Below, piece by piece: positions 18,594 to 29,846 of a DNA stretch of 33,521 bases. The notes under the pieces are model-generated. The model ran no database searches, was not told the origin of the DNA, and saw only the letters and a list, made by a program, of their open reading frames with translations. Source of the stretch: Burkholderiales bacterium (GTDB lineage Bacteria > Pseudomonadota > Gammaproteobacteria > Burkholderiales > Burkholderiaceae_C); contig JAGWTJ010000008.1 in the NCBI GenBank assembly GCA_028869005.1, positions 1 to 33,521 of the forward strand. The letters run 5' to 3'. The translations under genes were made by a program, and so were the position numbers. Each line of letters begins with the position of its first letter. Positions within the stretch are counted from its first letter, which is position 1.

Positions 18594-19586
18594 ATGCCGC
18601 TCGGCACGCTCGACCGCACGCCGCCGCCGTTCTTCCGCCAGGGCGCGTCGGCGGCCACCAAGCTCGCGTTTTTCGCCGCGCTCGCGCTGTTCCTGATGGT
18701 CGCCGACGCGCGCTTCAAGCTCGTCACGCCGCTGCGCGCGGCGTTGGCCGTGGCGCTGCTGCCGGTGCAGCGGGTGCTGGCGGTGCCGCTGGAGCTGGTC
18801 GCCGGCGGCAGCGAGTATCTGCAGGGCCTGACCCAGGCGCTGGCCGGCGAGCGCGCGGCGCGCGCCGCGCTGGCGGCGCAGTCGGCCAAGCTGGCCAGCC
18901 TGGAACAGCAAGGCGCCGACAACCGGCACCTGCGCGCGCTGCTCGAGCTCGCGCCCCAGCTCGTCGTGCGCAGCACGCCGGCACAGGTGCTGTACGAAGC
19001 GGCCGATCCGTTCACGCGCAAGGTCATCATCGACGGCGGCGCGACGCAGGGCATCGAGAGCGGCGCGCCGGTGATCAACGAGCGAGGTGTGCTGGGCCAG
19101 GTGACGCGCGTCTACGCCCTCACCTCCGAGGTGACGCTGCTGGCCGACAAGGACGCGGCTATTCCCGTGATCAACGTGCGCACGCAGCAACGCGCGGCGG
19201 CCTTCGGCGGCGGGACGGGCGGCACGATGGAACTGCGCTTCACGTCGGCCAATGCCGACGTGCGCGTCGGCGATCAGCTGCAGACCGGCGGCCTGGACGG
19301 CGTCTACCCGGCCGGGCTGGCCGTGGCCACCGTGGCGAGCGTCGATCGCCGCGTCGAGTCGGGCTTTGCACGCATCGTGCTCACCCCGGCCGCGCAGCCC
19401 GACGGCGTGCGCTTCGTGCTCGTGCTCGCGCCGCTGGCCACGCAACTGCCGGCGCGCCCCGAGCCCGCCGATGCCGGCGCGCGCGACGAGGGTGCCGCCA
19501 AGAGTGCCGCCAAGAGTGCTACCAAGAGCACGACGCGCCGTGGCGGCAAGGCCGCGGCGTCCGGCGCCGCGGCGCGCGCACAGTGA
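18594..19586 (+). CDS. mreC: Rod shape-determining protein MreC
   Basis: 330 aa bitopic inner-membrane protein: short cytoplasmic N-terminus, one transmembrane helix (about residues 23-38, LAFFAALALFLMVADA), coiled coil in the periplasm (about 75-115) and the beta-barrel MreC domain (VIIDGGATQGIESGAPVINERGVLGQV onwards). It scaffolds PBP2 and links it to MreB/MreD. The C-terminus is unusual: after the core ends near residue 290 there is a Lys/Ala/Ser/Thr-rich basic tail with three tandem SAAK-like units encoded by a 12-bp repeat, followed by TTRRGGKAAASGAAARAQ. mreD starts 18 bp later. Confidence 0.95.
   Translation: MPLGTLDRTPPPFFRQGASAATKLAFFAALALFLMVADARFKLVTPLRAALAVALLPVQRVLAVPLELVAGGSEYLQGLTQALAGERAARAALAAQSAKLASLEQQGADNRHLRALLELAPQLVVRSTPAQVLYEAADPFTRKVIIDGGATQGIESGAPVINERGVLGQVTRVYALTSEVTLLADKDAAIPVINVRTQQRAAAFGGGTGGTMELRFTSANADVRVGDQLQTGGLDGVYPAGLAVATVASVDRRVESGFARIVLTPAAQPDGVRFVLVLAPLATQLPARPEPADAGARDEGAAKSAAKSATKSTTRRGGKAAASGAAARAQ
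19492..19527 (+). repeat. Three tandem 12-bp units in the mreC 3' end
   Basis: GTGCCGCCAAGA occurs twice in tandem (19492-19503, 19504-19515) and once with two changes (GTGCTACCAAGA, 19516-19527). It encodes the SAAK/SATK repeats in the basic tail of MreC and could vary in copy number by slippage. Confidence 0.85.
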
Positions 19587-19604
19587 CGCGGGGCGGGCAG
19601 CGCG

Positions 19605-20126
19605 ATGATCCTGCCGCGCGCCAGCGACCAGCTGCTGCTGCCGGTCAATCCGCTGTTCATCGCCGTCACGCTGCTCGCCGCCTTCGGCCTCGACCTGCTG
19701 CCGTTCGGCCGCGCGCCGGCACTGCCCGACTGGCTGGCGCTCACGCTGGTGTTCTGGAACGTGCACCAGCCGCGGCGTGTGGGCATCGGCTGGGCCTTCC
19801 TGTTCGGGCTCCTGCTGGACGTGCACCAGGGCGCGCTGCTCGGCCAGCACGCGCTCGGCTACACGCTGCTCAGCTTCGCCGCCATCGCCATCCACCGGCG
19901 GCTGCTGTGGTTCGGCCTCGCGCAGCAGGCGCTGCAGGTGGCGCCGCTGTTCTTCGCCATGCACCTGGTCGAGCTGGTGGTGCGCCTGGCCGCCGGCGGC
20001 ATGTTTCCGGGCTGGTGGTTCCTGCTCGCCCCGCTGGCCGAGGCCGCGCTGTGGCCGCTCGCCGTCACGCTGCTGCTCGCGCCGCAGCGGCGCGCGCCCG
20101 ACCCGGACGAGAATCGCCCCCTGTGA
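19605..20126 (+). CDS. mreD: Rod shape-determining membrane protein MreD
   Basis: 173 aa polytopic inner-membrane protein with about five or six hydrophobic segments. Recognised from the MreD patterns NPLFIAVTLLAAFGLDLLP, the central GIGWAFLFGLLLDVHQGALLGQHALGY and its place between mreC and mrdA. MreD binds MreC and modulates PBP2 activity. The ATG at 19605 comes 18 bp after the mreC stop; mrdA starts 19 bp after its own stop. No ribosome binding site is strong. Confidence 0.94.
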   Translation: MILPRASDQLLLPVNPLFIAVTLLAAFGLDLLPFGRAPALPDWLALTLVFWNVHQPRRVGIGWAFLFGLLLDVHQGALLGQHALGYTLLSFAAIAIHRRLLWFGLAQQALQVAPLFFAMHLVELVVRLAAGGMFPGWWFLLAPLAEAALWPLAVTLLLAPQRRAPDPDENRPL

Positions 20127-20145
20127 AGGCGGGGCCCGGCGCCGC

Positions 20146-22167
20146 ATGACCGAACTGCGCGACATCGAACGCGAGCTCTCGCGCTTTCGCGGCCGGCTGC
20201 TGGCGGCGGCGCTGTTCGTGCTGCTGGCCTTCGCGCTCCTGGTGGCCCGGCTCGTGGTGCTGCAGGTGGCGCGCCACGACGAACTCGCCGAGCAGGCCGA
20301 AAGCAACCGCATCGCCGTGGTGCCGATCGTGCCCAACCGCGGCCTCATCGTCGACCGCCACGGCGTCGTCCTCGCCACCAACTACTCGGCCTACACGCTG
20401 GAGATCACGCCGGCGCGCATCGCGGGCGGCGCCGCCGCGCTCGATGGCCTGATCGACGAGCTGGCCAAGGTGGTGGAGATCCAGCCGCGCGACCGCAAGC
20501 GCTTCCGCCGGCTGCTCGACGAGAGCAAGAGCTTCGAGTCGCTGCCGATCCGCACCAAGCTCAGCGACGAGGAGGTGGCGCGCTTCACGGCGCAGCGCTT
20601 CCGCTTCGCCGGCGTCGAGGTCAAGGCGCGGCTCTTCCGCAACTACCCGCTCGGCGCCACCGGCAGCCACCTGCTCGGCTACATCGGCCGCATCAACCAG
20701 GCCGAGAAGCAGGCGATGGAGGACTGGACCGACGAGGACCAGGCCAACTACCGGGGCACCGACCACATCGGCAAGCTCGGCCTCGAACAGAGCTACGAGC
20801 GCGATCTGCACGGCAGCACCGGCGTCGAGCAGGTCGAGACCAGCGCCGGCGGACGCGCGATGCGCCGCCTGGCGAGCCAGCCGCCGACGCCGGGCAACAC
20901 GCTCGAGCTGGCGATCGACATCAAGCTGCAGGCGCTCGTCGAGCGCCTGTACGGCAGCCGCCGCGGCGCGCTCGTCGCGCTCGACCCGCGCAGCGGCGAG
21001 ATCCTGGCCTTCGTCAGCATGCCGACCTTCGACCCCAACCTGTTCGTCGACGGCATCGACGTCGACAGCTGGCGCGAGCTCAACGAATCGATCGACAAGC
21101 CGCTGCTCAACCGTGCGCTGCGCGGCACCTATCCGCCGGGCTCGACCTACAAGCCCTACCTGGCGCTGGCGGCGCTGGCCACCGGCAAGCGCACGCCGCA
21201 GCAGACGATCTTCGACCCCGGCTACTTCTGGTTCGGCAACCACAAGTTCCGCGACGACAAGGAGGGCGGGCACGGCAGCGTCGACATGTACCGCTCGATC
21301 GTGCAGAGCTGCGACACCTACTACTACATGCTCGCCAACGACCTCGGCGTCGACACCATGGCCGCGCAGGTGCGGCCGTTCGGCTTCGGCGAGCCGACCG
21401 GCATCGACGTCGAGGGCGAGGTGCGCGGCATCCTGCCTTCCACCGAGTGGAAGCGGCGCGCCTACCGCAAGCCCGAGCAGCAGCGCTGGTACGCCGGCGA
21501 GACGATCTCGCTGGGCATCGGCCAGGGCTACAACAGCTTCACCGTGCTGCAGATGGCCAACGCCATCGCGACACTGGCCGAAGGCGGCCGGCGCCATCGG
21601 CCGCATCTGGTCAAGGACGTGGTCGACCTGGTGGCCAACACGCGCCGCGCGATCGACGCCGAGCCGCTGGCGTCGGTGGCGATCCGGCCCGAGCAGCTCG
21701 AGGTGATCCGCAATGCGCTGGTCGGCGTCAACAGGGAAGGCACCTCGGCCGCGGCGTTCCGCGGCGCCGCTTACGTGAGCGCCGGCAAGACCGGCACGGC
21801 GCAGGTCGTCGGCATCAAGCAAAACGAGAAGTACAACGCCTCGCAGCTAGCCGAGCACCTGCTCGACCACGCGCTCTACATCGCCTACGCGCCGGCCGAG
21901 AACCCGCAGGTGGCGGTGGCGCTCGTCGTCGAGAACGCCGGCTTCGGCGCGCAATCGGCGGCACCGATCGCGCGGCGGGTGTTCGACTACGTGCTGCTCG
22001 GCCAGGTGCCGAGCGAGGACGACCTGGCCGCGGTCAGCGTCGGCAAGGCGACCGCGCCGATCGGCAGGCCGCGCGACGCCGCCGACTGGCCGCTGCCCGG
22101 CCAGCCGCCGCCGCAGGCGGCGGCGCGCCCGGCACCGCCGGCGAACCGGCTCGCCTCCGCGCGATGA
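20146..22167 (+). CDS. mrdA: Penicillin-binding protein 2 (peptidoglycan DD-transpeptidase)
   Basis: 673 aa class B PBP that cross-links lateral wall peptidoglycan with RodA. N-terminal membrane anchor at about residues 18-40, then the dimerisation/pedestal domain with NRGLIVDRHG, then the transpeptidase: SxxK in PPGSTYKP (Ser333 nucleophile, Lys336), the second motif SCD (388-390) and KTG (548-550). The linker between anchor and catalytic domain has the usual RNYPLGATGSHLLGYIGRIN. The C-terminus is a Pro/Ala-rich tail. The ATG at 20146 gives a standard length; a longer open frame overlaps mreD and is rejected. The stop overlaps the rodA start as ATGA. Confidence 0.96.
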   Translation: MTELRDIERELSRFRGRLLAAALFVLLAFALLVARLVVLQVARHDELAEQAESNRIAVVPIVPNRGLIVDRHGVVLATNYSAYTLEITPARIAGGAAALDGLIDELAKVVEIQPRDRKRFRRLLDESKSFESLPIRTKLSDEEVARFTAQRFRFAGVEVKARLFRNYPLGATGSHLLGYIGRINQAEKQAMEDWTDEDQANYRGTDHIGKLGLEQSYERDLHGSTGVEQVETSAGGRAMRRLASQPPTPGNTLELAIDIKLQALVERLYGSRRGALVALDPRSGEILAFVSMPTFDPNLFVDGIDVDSWRELNESIDKPLLNRALRGTYPPGSTYKPYLALAALATGKRTPQQTIFDPGYFWFGNHKFRDDKEGGHGSVDMYRSIVQSCDTYYYMLANDLGVDTMAAQVRPFGFGEPTGIDVEGEVRGILPSTEWKRRAYRKPEQQRWYAGETISLGIGQGYNSFTVLQMANAIATLAEGGRRHRPHLVKDVVDLVANTRRAIDAEPLASVAIRPEQLEVIRNALVGVNREGTSAAAFRGAAYVSAGKTGTAQVVGIKQNEKYNASQLAEHLLDHALYIAYAPAENPQVAVALVVENAGFGAQSAAPIARRVFDYVLLGQVPSEDDLAAVSVGKATAPIGRPRDAADWPLPGQPPPQAAARPAPPANRLASAR

Positions 22168-23327
22168 ACAGCGTCGTCTTCGAACGCCCCTCACTGCGCC
22201 AGCGGCTGGCGCCGGTGTTCGGCGGCTTCGACGGACCGCTCGCGCTGGCGGTGGCGCTGCTGGCGGCCATCAGCCTGGTGACGATGTACTCGGCCGGCTT
22301 CGACCAGGGCACGCGCTTCGCCGACCACGGCCGCAACATGGCGATCGCGCTGGTCGTGCTGTTCGTCGCCGCCCAGGTGTCGCCGCACAAGCTGCAACGA
22401 CTGGCCGTGCCGCTGTATGTCGTCGGCGTGGTGCTGCTGGTGGCGACCGCGCTGCCCGCACTGGGCGTCACCAAGAAGGGCGCCACGCGCTGGCTCAACG
22501 TCGGCATCGTCATCCAGCCGAGCGAGGTCATGAAGATCGCGATGCCGCTGATGCTCGCCTGGTGGTTCCAGAAGCGCGAGGGCCAGTTGCGCGCGCTCGA
22601 CTTCGTCGTCGCCGGCCTGCTGCTGCTGATGCCGGCGGCACTGATCATCAAGCAGCCCGACCTCGGCACCGCGCTGCTCGTGCTGGCCGCGGGCCTGTAC
22701 GTGATCTTCTTCGCCGGCCTGTCGTGGCGGCTGGTGGTGCCGGCGCTGGTGCTGGCGGCCGCCGCCATCGTCACCCTCGTGCTCGCGCAGGACCGCCTGT
22801 GCGACCCCGACGTGCACTGGCCGCTGCTGCGCGAGTACCAGCGGCACCGCATCTGCACGCTGCTCGATCCGTCGACCGATCCGCTGGGCAAGGGCTTCCA
22901 CATCATCCAGGGCATGATCGCCATCGGCTCGGGCGGCATCGGCGGCAAGGGCTTCATGCAGGGCACGCAGACGCACCTCGAATTCATCCCCGAGCACACC
23001 ACCGACTTCATCTTCGCGGCCTTCGGCGAGGAGTTCGGTCTGGTCGGCGCGCTGGTCCTGATCGCCGCCTTCACCTTCCTGATCGTGCGCGGACTGATCA
23101 TCGCCGCCGAGGCGCCGACCGTGTTCTCGCGGCTGCTGGCCGGCGCGGTGACGATGAGCTTCTTCACCTACGCCTTCGTCAACATGGGCATGGTGATCGG
23201 CATCCTGCCGGTGGTCGGCGTGCCGCTGCCGTTCGTGAGCTACGGCGGCACGGCGATGGTCTCGATCGGGCTCGGGCTCGGCATCCTGATGTCGATCGCA
23301 CGCAGCAAGCGGCTGATGCAGTCCTAG
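22164..23327 (+). CDS. rodA: Peptidoglycan glycosyltransferase RodA (SEDS family)
   Basis: 387 aa membrane protein with about ten transmembrane segments that polymerises lipid II together with PBP2. SEDS hallmarks: TRWLNVGIVIQPSEVMKIAMP, IIKQPDLGTALL, the large periplasmic loop, HLEFIPEHTTDFIFAAFGEE with the conserved catalytic-region Asp, and PFVSYGGTAM near the end. The ATG at 22164 overlaps the mrdA stop by 4 nt, so translation is coupled. The stop is TAG, while its four upstream operon partners end in TGA, and this TAG forms the start of the repeated 15-nt motif described separately. Confidence 0.96.
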   Translation: MNSVVFERPSLRQRLAPVFGGFDGPLALAVALLAAISLVTMYSAGFDQGTRFADHGRNMAIALVVLFVAAQVSPHKLQRLAVPLYVVGVVLLVATALPALGVTKKGATRWLNVGIVIQPSEVMKIAMPLMLAWWFQKREGQLRALDFVVAGLLLLMPAALIIKQPDLGTALLVLAAGLYVIFFAGLSWRLVVPALVLAAAAIVTLVLAQDRLCDPDVHWPLLREYQRHRICTLLDPSTDPLGKGFHIIQGMIAIGSGGIGGKGFMQGTQTHLEFIPEHTTDFIFAAFGEEFGLVGALVLIAAFTFLIVRGLIIAAEAPTVFSRLLAGAVTMSFFTYAFVNMGMVIGILPVVGVPLPFVSYGGTAMVSIGLGLGILMSIARSKRLMQS

Positions 23328-23338
23328 GAGCGTGGGCG
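23324..23338 (+). repeat. Stop-codon-associated repeat, copy 1 (rodA)
   Basis: The 15-mer CTAGGAGCGTGGGCG begins one base before the rodA TAG. The same 15-mer is at 29717 (sucD) and 33416 (FHA gene), always on the coding strand and always including the TAG stop. A strong hairpin starts 1 bp after this copy. Confidence 0.85.
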
Positions 23339-23339
23339 C

Positions 23340-23372
23340 CCGCCTTGCGCCGGCCTGCGCGGCGCAAGGCGG
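23340..23372. terminator. Bidirectional hairpin between rodA and the sensor kinase gene
   Basis: A perfect 12-bp stem (CCGCCTTGCGCC at 23340-23351 with GGCGCAAGGCGG at 23361-23372) and a 9-nt loop. It lies between convergent genes 12 bp after the rodA stop. There is no T-run on either side, so it may work with Rho or as a 3'-end stabiliser. Confidence 0.65.
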
Positions 23373-23382
23373 CCTACCCGGC

Positions 23383-24954
23383 CTACCCGACCCCCTCGCG
23401 CGGCAGCCTGACCGTGAACAGTGCGCCCGGCGGCGCGTCGGCGTCGCCGCCCGGCGGCCGCGCGTCGTCGACGACAACGCTGCCGCCATGGCGCTGCACG
23501 ATCTCCTGCACGATGGCCAGGCCCAGGCCGCTGCCGTCGACCTGGGTCTCGGGCGATCGGTAAAAGGGCTGGAACACGCGCTCGCGCTCGACCGGCGCGA
23601 TGCCGGGTCCGGTGTCCTCGACTTCGAGCACCACGTCGCGGCCCGACGCGTCGGGCACGACGCGCGCGGTGACGCTGCCGCCGGCGGGCGTGTACTGCAG
23701 CGCGTTGTCGACGAGGTTGCGCACGAGCTCGCCGAGCAGCACCGGCTCCGCCAGCAGCCGCGTCGCCGCGGCCCCGGGCGTGCCCTCGTCGGGGATGGCC
23801 GCCGGGCCTTCGTAGCCGAGGTCGATGCGGCGCTCGATGGCGCGCGGCACGAAGTCGCGCACCACGGCCCGCGTGACCGCGCCCAGGTCGACCCACTGGC
23901 GGCGCAGCTTCTCGCCGCTGTCCTCGGCGCGCGCCATCGCCAGCAGCTGGTTCACGGTGTGCGAGGCGCGCTGCGTCGAGCGCGCGATCTGCATCAGCGA
24001 GTGCTTCATCGCCGCTGCGTCGCCGCCGCCGCTGTCGATCTCGCGCGCCGCCAGCTCGGCCTGCATGCGCAGCCCGGCCAGCGGCGTCTTCAACTGGTGC
24101 GCCGCGTCGGCCAGGAAGTGGCGCTGCGCGGCGATCGACTTGTCCAGCCGCTCGAGCAAGTCGTTGATCGAGCGCACCAGCGGCGCCACCTCCTCGGGCA
24201 CGCCGCGCTCGGGAATCGGCGACAGGTCGGTGCTCTCACGGCGGCGGATGCGGCGCTGCAGCTCCTCGAGCGGCCGAAAGCCGCGCGTGAGCGCCAGCCA
24301 CACCAGCAGCACCGCCAGCGGCAGGATCAGGAACTGCGGCAGCAGCACGCCCTTGATGATCTCGGTGGCCAGGCGCTGGCGCCCCTCCAGCGTCTCGGCG
24401 ATCTGCACCAGCGCGTCGCCATCGGCGGCCTCGGCGCCGCTGCCGAGCCACAGCCAGGCCACGCGCACGGGCGTGCCGCCGATCTCGTCGTCGCGCAACT
24501 GTACGACGCGCTCCGTCGCCGGACGGTCTTCGGGCACCGCGAGCCGCGCCTCACCCGCCAGCAGCTCGCCGCGACGGCCCAGCACCTGGAACCAGCGCTG
24601 CTCGTCGGCATCGCCGCCGAGCAGCATCAGTGCCGCCCGTTCGAGCTCGCCGCGCAGCGCCTCGGGCAACGCCGTCGACTTCGCGCCGCGCGGGATGGCC
24701 ACGACCGCCAACGTCTGCACCTGTCGCGTGAGCTCGAGATCGAACGGCCGGTTGGCGATGTTCTGCGCCACGCCCCAGGTCAGCGCCAGGCTCATCGGCC
24801 ACAGGAAGATGAGCGGCGCCAGCACCCAGTCGAGCAGTTCGCCGAACAGCGAGCGCGAATCGCTGGGCCGGTGCGTGAACGGCCCGGGCGCGGCTGCCGC
24901 TTCGTCGGTCGACGGCAGCGCGGCGGGCGCGTCGACCGAGGTCGCCTCGGACAT
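23383..24954 (-). CDS. Two-component sensor histidine kinase (TctE/QseC-like)
   Basis: 523 aa membrane kinase. Two transmembrane helices (about residues 43-62 and 204-222) enclose a periplasmic sensor of the 2CSK_N type, followed by a HAMP-like segment ([15 protein letters not shown]), the HisKA domain with the phosphoacceptor in [10 protein letters not shown] (His286), and the ATPase domain with N-box [12 protein letters not shown]1 DTGPGI and G2 GSGLGLAIV. An Ala/Pro-rich cytoplasmic N-terminal extension of about 35 residues precedes the first helix, longer than usual; a later start is possible but no clear alternative is seen. The gene is 112 bp downstream of its response regulator on the same strand; the gap holds only GC-rich sequence. 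The signal is unknown; tricarboxylates or other small acids are suggested only by the family. Confidence 0.92.
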   Translation of the reverse strand: MSEATSVDAPAALPSTDEAAAAPGPFTHRPSDSRSLFGELLDWVLAPLIFLWPMSLALTWGVAQNIANRPFDLELTRQVQTLAVVAIPRGAKSTALPEALRGELERAALMLLGGDADEQRWFQVLGRRGELLAGEARLAVPEDRPATERVVQLRDDEIGGTPVRVAWLWLGSGAEAADGDALVQIAETLEGRQRLATEIIKGVLLPQFLILPLAVLLVWLALTRGFRPLEELQRRIRRRESTDLSPIPERGVPEEVAPLVRSINDLLERLDKSIAAQRHFLADAAHQLKTPLAGLRMQAELAAREIDSGGGDAAAMKHSLMQIARSTQRASHTVNQLLAMARAEDSGEKLRRQWVDLGAVTRAVVRDFVPRAIERRIDLGYEGPAAIPDEGTPGAAATRLLAEPVLLGELVRNLVDNALQYTPAGGSVTARVVPDASGRDVVLEVEDTGPGIAPVERERVFQPFYRSPETQVDGSGLGLAIVQEIVQRHGGSVVVDDARPPGGDADAPPGALFTVRLPREGVG

Positions 24955-25066
24955 CGGTCAGTGCCTTGCCGCCGCGCCGGCCGCCGTCGCGCCGACCGGG
25001 GCCGTCGACTGCGGCACGCGGCGGCGCGGCGCGGCGCAGCCGCCGCCGCGTGTCATGCGGCGCCGC

Positions 25067-25738
25067 TCAGGCCGCGATCTTCTCGAGGCAGTAGCCGAGG
25101 CCGCGCACGGTGGCGATGCGCACCGGTCCATGCTCGATCTTCTTGCGCAGGCGATGGATGTAGACCTCGATCGCATTGTTGCTGACCTCGTCGCCCCACT
25201 CGCACAGGCGCTCGACGAGCTGGTCCTTGCTCACCAGGCGCCCGGCGCGCTGCAGCAGCACCTCGAGCAGCGAGATCTCGCGCGCCGACAGCTCCACCAT
25301 CTGGTCGTTCAGGTAGGCCACGCGCCCGGTGGCGTCGAAGGTCAGCGGTCCGTGCCTGAGCAGGCTCGACGCGGTGCCCAGGCCGCGGCGCATCAGCGCA
25401 CGCACGCGCGCCTCGAGCTCCTGCAGCGAGAACGGCTTGGCCATGTAGTCGTCGGCGCCCAGGTCGAGCCCCTTGACGCGCTGCTCGACGCTGTCGGCGG
25501 CGGTGAGGATCAGCACCGGCACGCTCGAGCCGCGTCCGCGCAGCTTGCGCAGCACCTCGAAGCCGTGCAGGCGCGGCAGCCCGAGGTCGAGGATCAGCAG
25601 ATCGAACTCGTGCGCGGCCATCGCGGCGTCGGCCTCGGTGCCCGAGGCCACCTGGTCGACCGCGTAACCGCTGGCGCGCAAGGTACGCAACAGACCGTCG
25701 GCCAGCACCTGGTCGTCTTCGGCGATGAGGATGCGCAT
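25067..25738 (-). CDS. OmpR/PhoB-family response regulator
   Basis: 223 aa. Receiver domain with the acidic pair D8-D9, phosphorylated Asp51 (LILDLGLP), Thr79 (LILTA) and Lys101 (MAKPF), then a winged-helix DNA-binding domain ([31 protein letters not shown] ... [10 protein letters not shown]), with the conserved [12 protein letters not shown] ending. Closest in style to TctD/QseB regulators. The ATG at 25738 fits the family start and GGGGAAGA lies upstream; longer in-frame sequence runs into the recA control region. It is divergent from recA and cotranscribed with the kinase. Confidence 0.94.
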   Translation of the reverse strand: MRILIAEDDQVLADGLLRTLRASGYAVDQVASGTEADAAMAAHEFDLLILDLGLPRLHGFEVLRKLRGRGSSVPVLILTAADSVEQRVKGLDLGADDYMAKPFSLQELEARVRALMRRGLGTASSLLRHGPLTFDATGRVAYLNDQMVELSAREISLLEVLLQRAGRLVSKDQLVERLCEWGDEVSNNAIEVYIHRLRKKIEHGPVRIATVRGLGYCLEKIAA

Positions 25739-25848
25739 GACGTGTCTTCCCCGGTGGGCCCCCGCGCGTGGCGCTGTGCGCGGGATTCTAGAAGCGCAGT
25801 CCCCCCGGCGGGGGCCCTCCGTTGGCGCTGTCCCTTCCCCCGAATGGG

Positions 25849-25879
25849 CTGTACAGATATCCAGCCTGTCGGCCATAAT
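25849..25879 (+). promoter_or_regulatory. recA promoter with LexA-type SOS box
   Basis: CTGTACAGATATCCAG at 25849-25864 matches CTGT-N8-ACAG at seven of eight defined positions. CATAAT at 25874-25879 (5 of 6 to TATAAT) is the likely -10, so the SOS box covers the -35 region, an arrangement known for recA. Transcription would start near 25886, about 50 nt before the ATG. Confidence 0.7.
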
Positions 25880-25934
25880 GCGCGCCGAGAGAATCGCCGT
25901 GCCACCCACCGCCCCAACCCCGCCAGGAGCCGCC

Positions 25935-26987
<1,053 letters not shown>

Positions 26988-27024
26988 CGCCAGGCGGTCC
27001 GGCCGCAGCCCCGGCCGCGAAGCG

Positions 27025-27504
27025 GTGGCCTTCGGCGCCCTCTCGCTGAAGGGCCGCGCCCTGCGCCATCTGGCGCGCCGCGAGCACTCGCGCGCCGAAC
27101 TCGAGCGCAAGCTGCGCCCTTACGTCGAGGACGAGCCCGACGCGAGCGCCGCCGAGCAACTGTGCAAGGTGCTCGACGAACTCGCCGCGCGCGGGCTGCT
27201 CAGCGACGCGCGTGCCGCCGAGTCGGTGCTCGCCGGCGCCGGCCGGCGCCTGGGCAGCCGCCGCATTGCACAGACGCTGCAGGCCAAGGGGCTCGCTCCC
27301 GAACTCGCCCTGGACACGCTCGCCAAGGCGCGAGCGAGCGAGTTCGAGCGCGCCTGGGACGTCTGGCGCCGCCGGTTCGGCGCGGCGCCCGCCGATCTGG
27401 CCGAACGCGCGCGGCAATCGCGTTTCCTCGCCGGCCGCGGCTTCGACGGCGACCTGATCCGCCGCGTGCTGCGGCGGGCAGGCGATCGCGCGGACGACGA
27501 GTGA
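27025..27504 (+). CDS. recX: Regulatory protein RecX
   Basis: 159 aa basic, helical protein that binds RecA filaments and limits their extension. It starts with [20 protein letters not shown], the typical first RecX helices, followed by the repeat helix triplets ([42 protein letters not shown]) and ends with [17 protein letters not shown]. The start is GTG at 27025; the ribosome binding site is weak, which suits low expression relative to recA. Length is normal. Confidence 0.93.
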   Translation: MAFGALSLKGRALRHLARREHSRAELERKLRPYVEDEPDASAAEQLCKVLDELAARGLLSDARAAESVLAGAGRRLGSRRIAQTLQAKGLAPELALDTLAKARASEFERAWDVWRRRFGAAPADLAERARQSRFLAGRGFDGDLIRRVLRRAGDRADDE

Positions 27505-27575
27505 TCGTTCGGCGCAGGCGCTTGGCGCCGCGCCCCGCACGCCAAGCCGGTGTAAGCCGAGCCGCGCAGTGCGCG

Positions 27576-27584
27576 TGCTAGATT
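27576..27584 (+). promoter_or_regulatory. Candidate extended -10 promoter of sucCD
   Basis: TGC followed by TAGATT (27579-27584; 4 of 6 to TATAAT) with the extended -10 TG one base before it. No matching -35 is seen. It lies 65 bp before the sucC ATG and just upstream of the leader hairpin at 27601. Confidence 0.35.
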
Positions 27585-27600
27585 CATGGGCGTTGCTGCC

Positions 27601-27622
27601 GCTGCCGGCGCCTGCCGGCAGC
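27601..27622 (+). other. Leader hairpin upstream of sucC
   Basis: A perfect 9-bp inverted repeat, GCTGCCGGC (27601-27609) and GCCGGCAGC (27614-27622), with a 4-nt loop. It lies between the candidate promoter and the ribosome binding site (GAGGA near 27638). There is no T-run, so it is more likely an mRNA 5' structure than the terminator of recX, though it could serve as either. Confidence 0.55.
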
Positions 27623-27648
27623 TTCGCGCGAACGAACGAGGAACCCCG

Positions 27649-28809
<1,161 letters not shown>

Positions 28810-28826
28810 GCGCGGAGCAATAGGAC

Positions 28827-29720
28827 ATGAGCATCCTCGTCGACAAGAACACCCGCGTCATCACGCAGGGCATCACCGGCAAGACCGGTCAGTTCCACAC
28901 CAAGGGCTGCCAGGCCTACGCCAACGGCAAGGCCTGCTTCGTCGCCGGCGTCAACCCGAAGAAGGCCGGCGAGAGCTTCGAGGGCATTCCGATCTTCGCC
29001 AGCGTCAAGGACGCCAAGGCCGAGACCGGTGCCAACGTGAGCGTGATCTACGTGCCGCCGGCCGGCGCCGCCGATGCGATCTGGGAGGCGGTGCAGGCCG
29101 AACTCGACCTCGTGGTCTGCATCACCGAAGGCATCCCGATCAAGGACATGCTGATCGTGCGCAACAAGATGAAGGCCAAGGAGGCCGCCGGCGGCAAGAA
29201 GACGCTGCTGCTCGGGCCGAACTGCCCGGGCGTCATCACGCCCGACGAGATCAAGATCGGCATCATGCCGGGCCACATCCACAAGAAGGGACGTGTGGGC
29301 GTCGTCAGCCGCTCGGGCACGCTCACCTACGAGGCGGTGGCCCAGCTCACGGAATTGGGCATCGGCCAGAGCTCGGCGGTCGGCATCGGCGGCGACCCGA
29401 TCAACGGCTTGAAGCACATCGACATCATGCAGGCCTTCAACGACGACCCCGAGACCGACGCCGTGATCATGATCGGCGAGATCGGCGGCCCCGACGAGGC
29501 CGACGCCGCGCGCTGGTGCAAGGCCAACATGAAAAAGCCCGTCGTCGGCTTCATCGCCGGCGTCACTGCGCCGCCGGGCAAGCGCATGGGACATGCCGGT
29601 GCGCTGATCTCGGGCGGTGCCGACACCGCCGACGCCAAGCTCGCGATCATGGAAGAGTGCGGCTTCAAGGTCACGCGCAACCCGAGCGAGATGGGGCGGA
29701 TGCTCGCGGCGCTGCTCTAG
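28827..29720 (+). CDS. sucD: Succinyl-CoA ligase, alpha subunit
   Basis: 297 aa CoA-binding subunit carrying the phosphorylated His: MGHAGALI (His256). The N-terminal CoA/Rossmann part ([18 protein letters not shown]) and [12 protein letters not shown] are diagnostic. The start ATG at 28827 follows sucC by 17 bp, with GGAG about 10 nt before it. The stop is TAG and forms the start of the second copy of the stop-codon repeat, followed by a 9-bp hairpin. Confidence 0.97.
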   Translation: MSILVDKNTRVITQGITGKTGQFHTKGCQAYANGKACFVAGVNPKKAGESFEGIPIFASVKDAKAETGANVSVIYVPPAGAADAIWEAVQAELDLVVCITEGIPIKDMLIVRNKMKAKEAAGGKKTLLLGPNCPGVITPDEIKIGIMPGHIHKKGRVGVVSRSGTLTYEAVAQLTELGIGQSSAVGIGGDPINGLKHIDIMQAFNDDPETDAVIMIGEIGGPDEADAARWCKANMKKPVVGFIAGVTAPPGKRMGHAGALISGGADTADAKLAIMEECGFKVTRNPSEMGRMLAALL

Positions 29721-29734
29721 GAGCGTGGGCGGCA
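29717..29734 (+). repeat. Stop-codon-associated repeat, copy 2 (sucD)
   Basis: CTAGGAGCGTGGGCGGCA begins one base before the sucD TAG and is identical over 18 nt to copy 3 at 33416. A hairpin (29738-29760) starts 3 bp later, as in copy 1. Confidence 0.85.
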
Positions 29735-29737
29735 AGC

Positions 29738-29760
29738 GTGGCGCGCACGGCGCGCGCCAC
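29738..29760 (+). terminator. Hairpin after sucD
   Basis: GTGGCGCGC (29738-29746) and GCGCGCCAC (29752-29760) form a perfect 9-bp stem with a 5-nt loop, 17 bp after the sucD stop. No T-run follows. Confidence 0.6.
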
Positions 29761-29827
29761 ACCCGTGCAGGCGCTCACCTGTCCGCGCCCTTGCTCATCG
29801 GCGCCGGCACGATCTTCGTCCCGTAGC

Positions 29828-29846
29828 TCGTCAGCTCGTCTGACGA
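29828..29846. repeat. Perfect 7-bp inverted repeat in the sucD-terC gap
   Basis: TCGTCAG (29828-29834) and CTGACGA (29840-29846) with a 5-nt spacer. The centre-to-centre distance would suit a dimeric regulator or a small RNA hairpin; it is about 100 bp before the possible terC -10. Confidence 0.5.

Noticed and set aside
25801-25814. C-run/G-run inverted repeat between the response regulator and recA
   Set aside because: A 5-bp C/G stem is common at this base composition and it lies between divergent starts, where a terminator is not expected.
29740-29826. Possible gene remnant ending LLIGAGTIFVP on the plus strand
   Set aside because: The frame upstream is the shadow of sucD and the hairpin; no family or ribosome binding site supports it.
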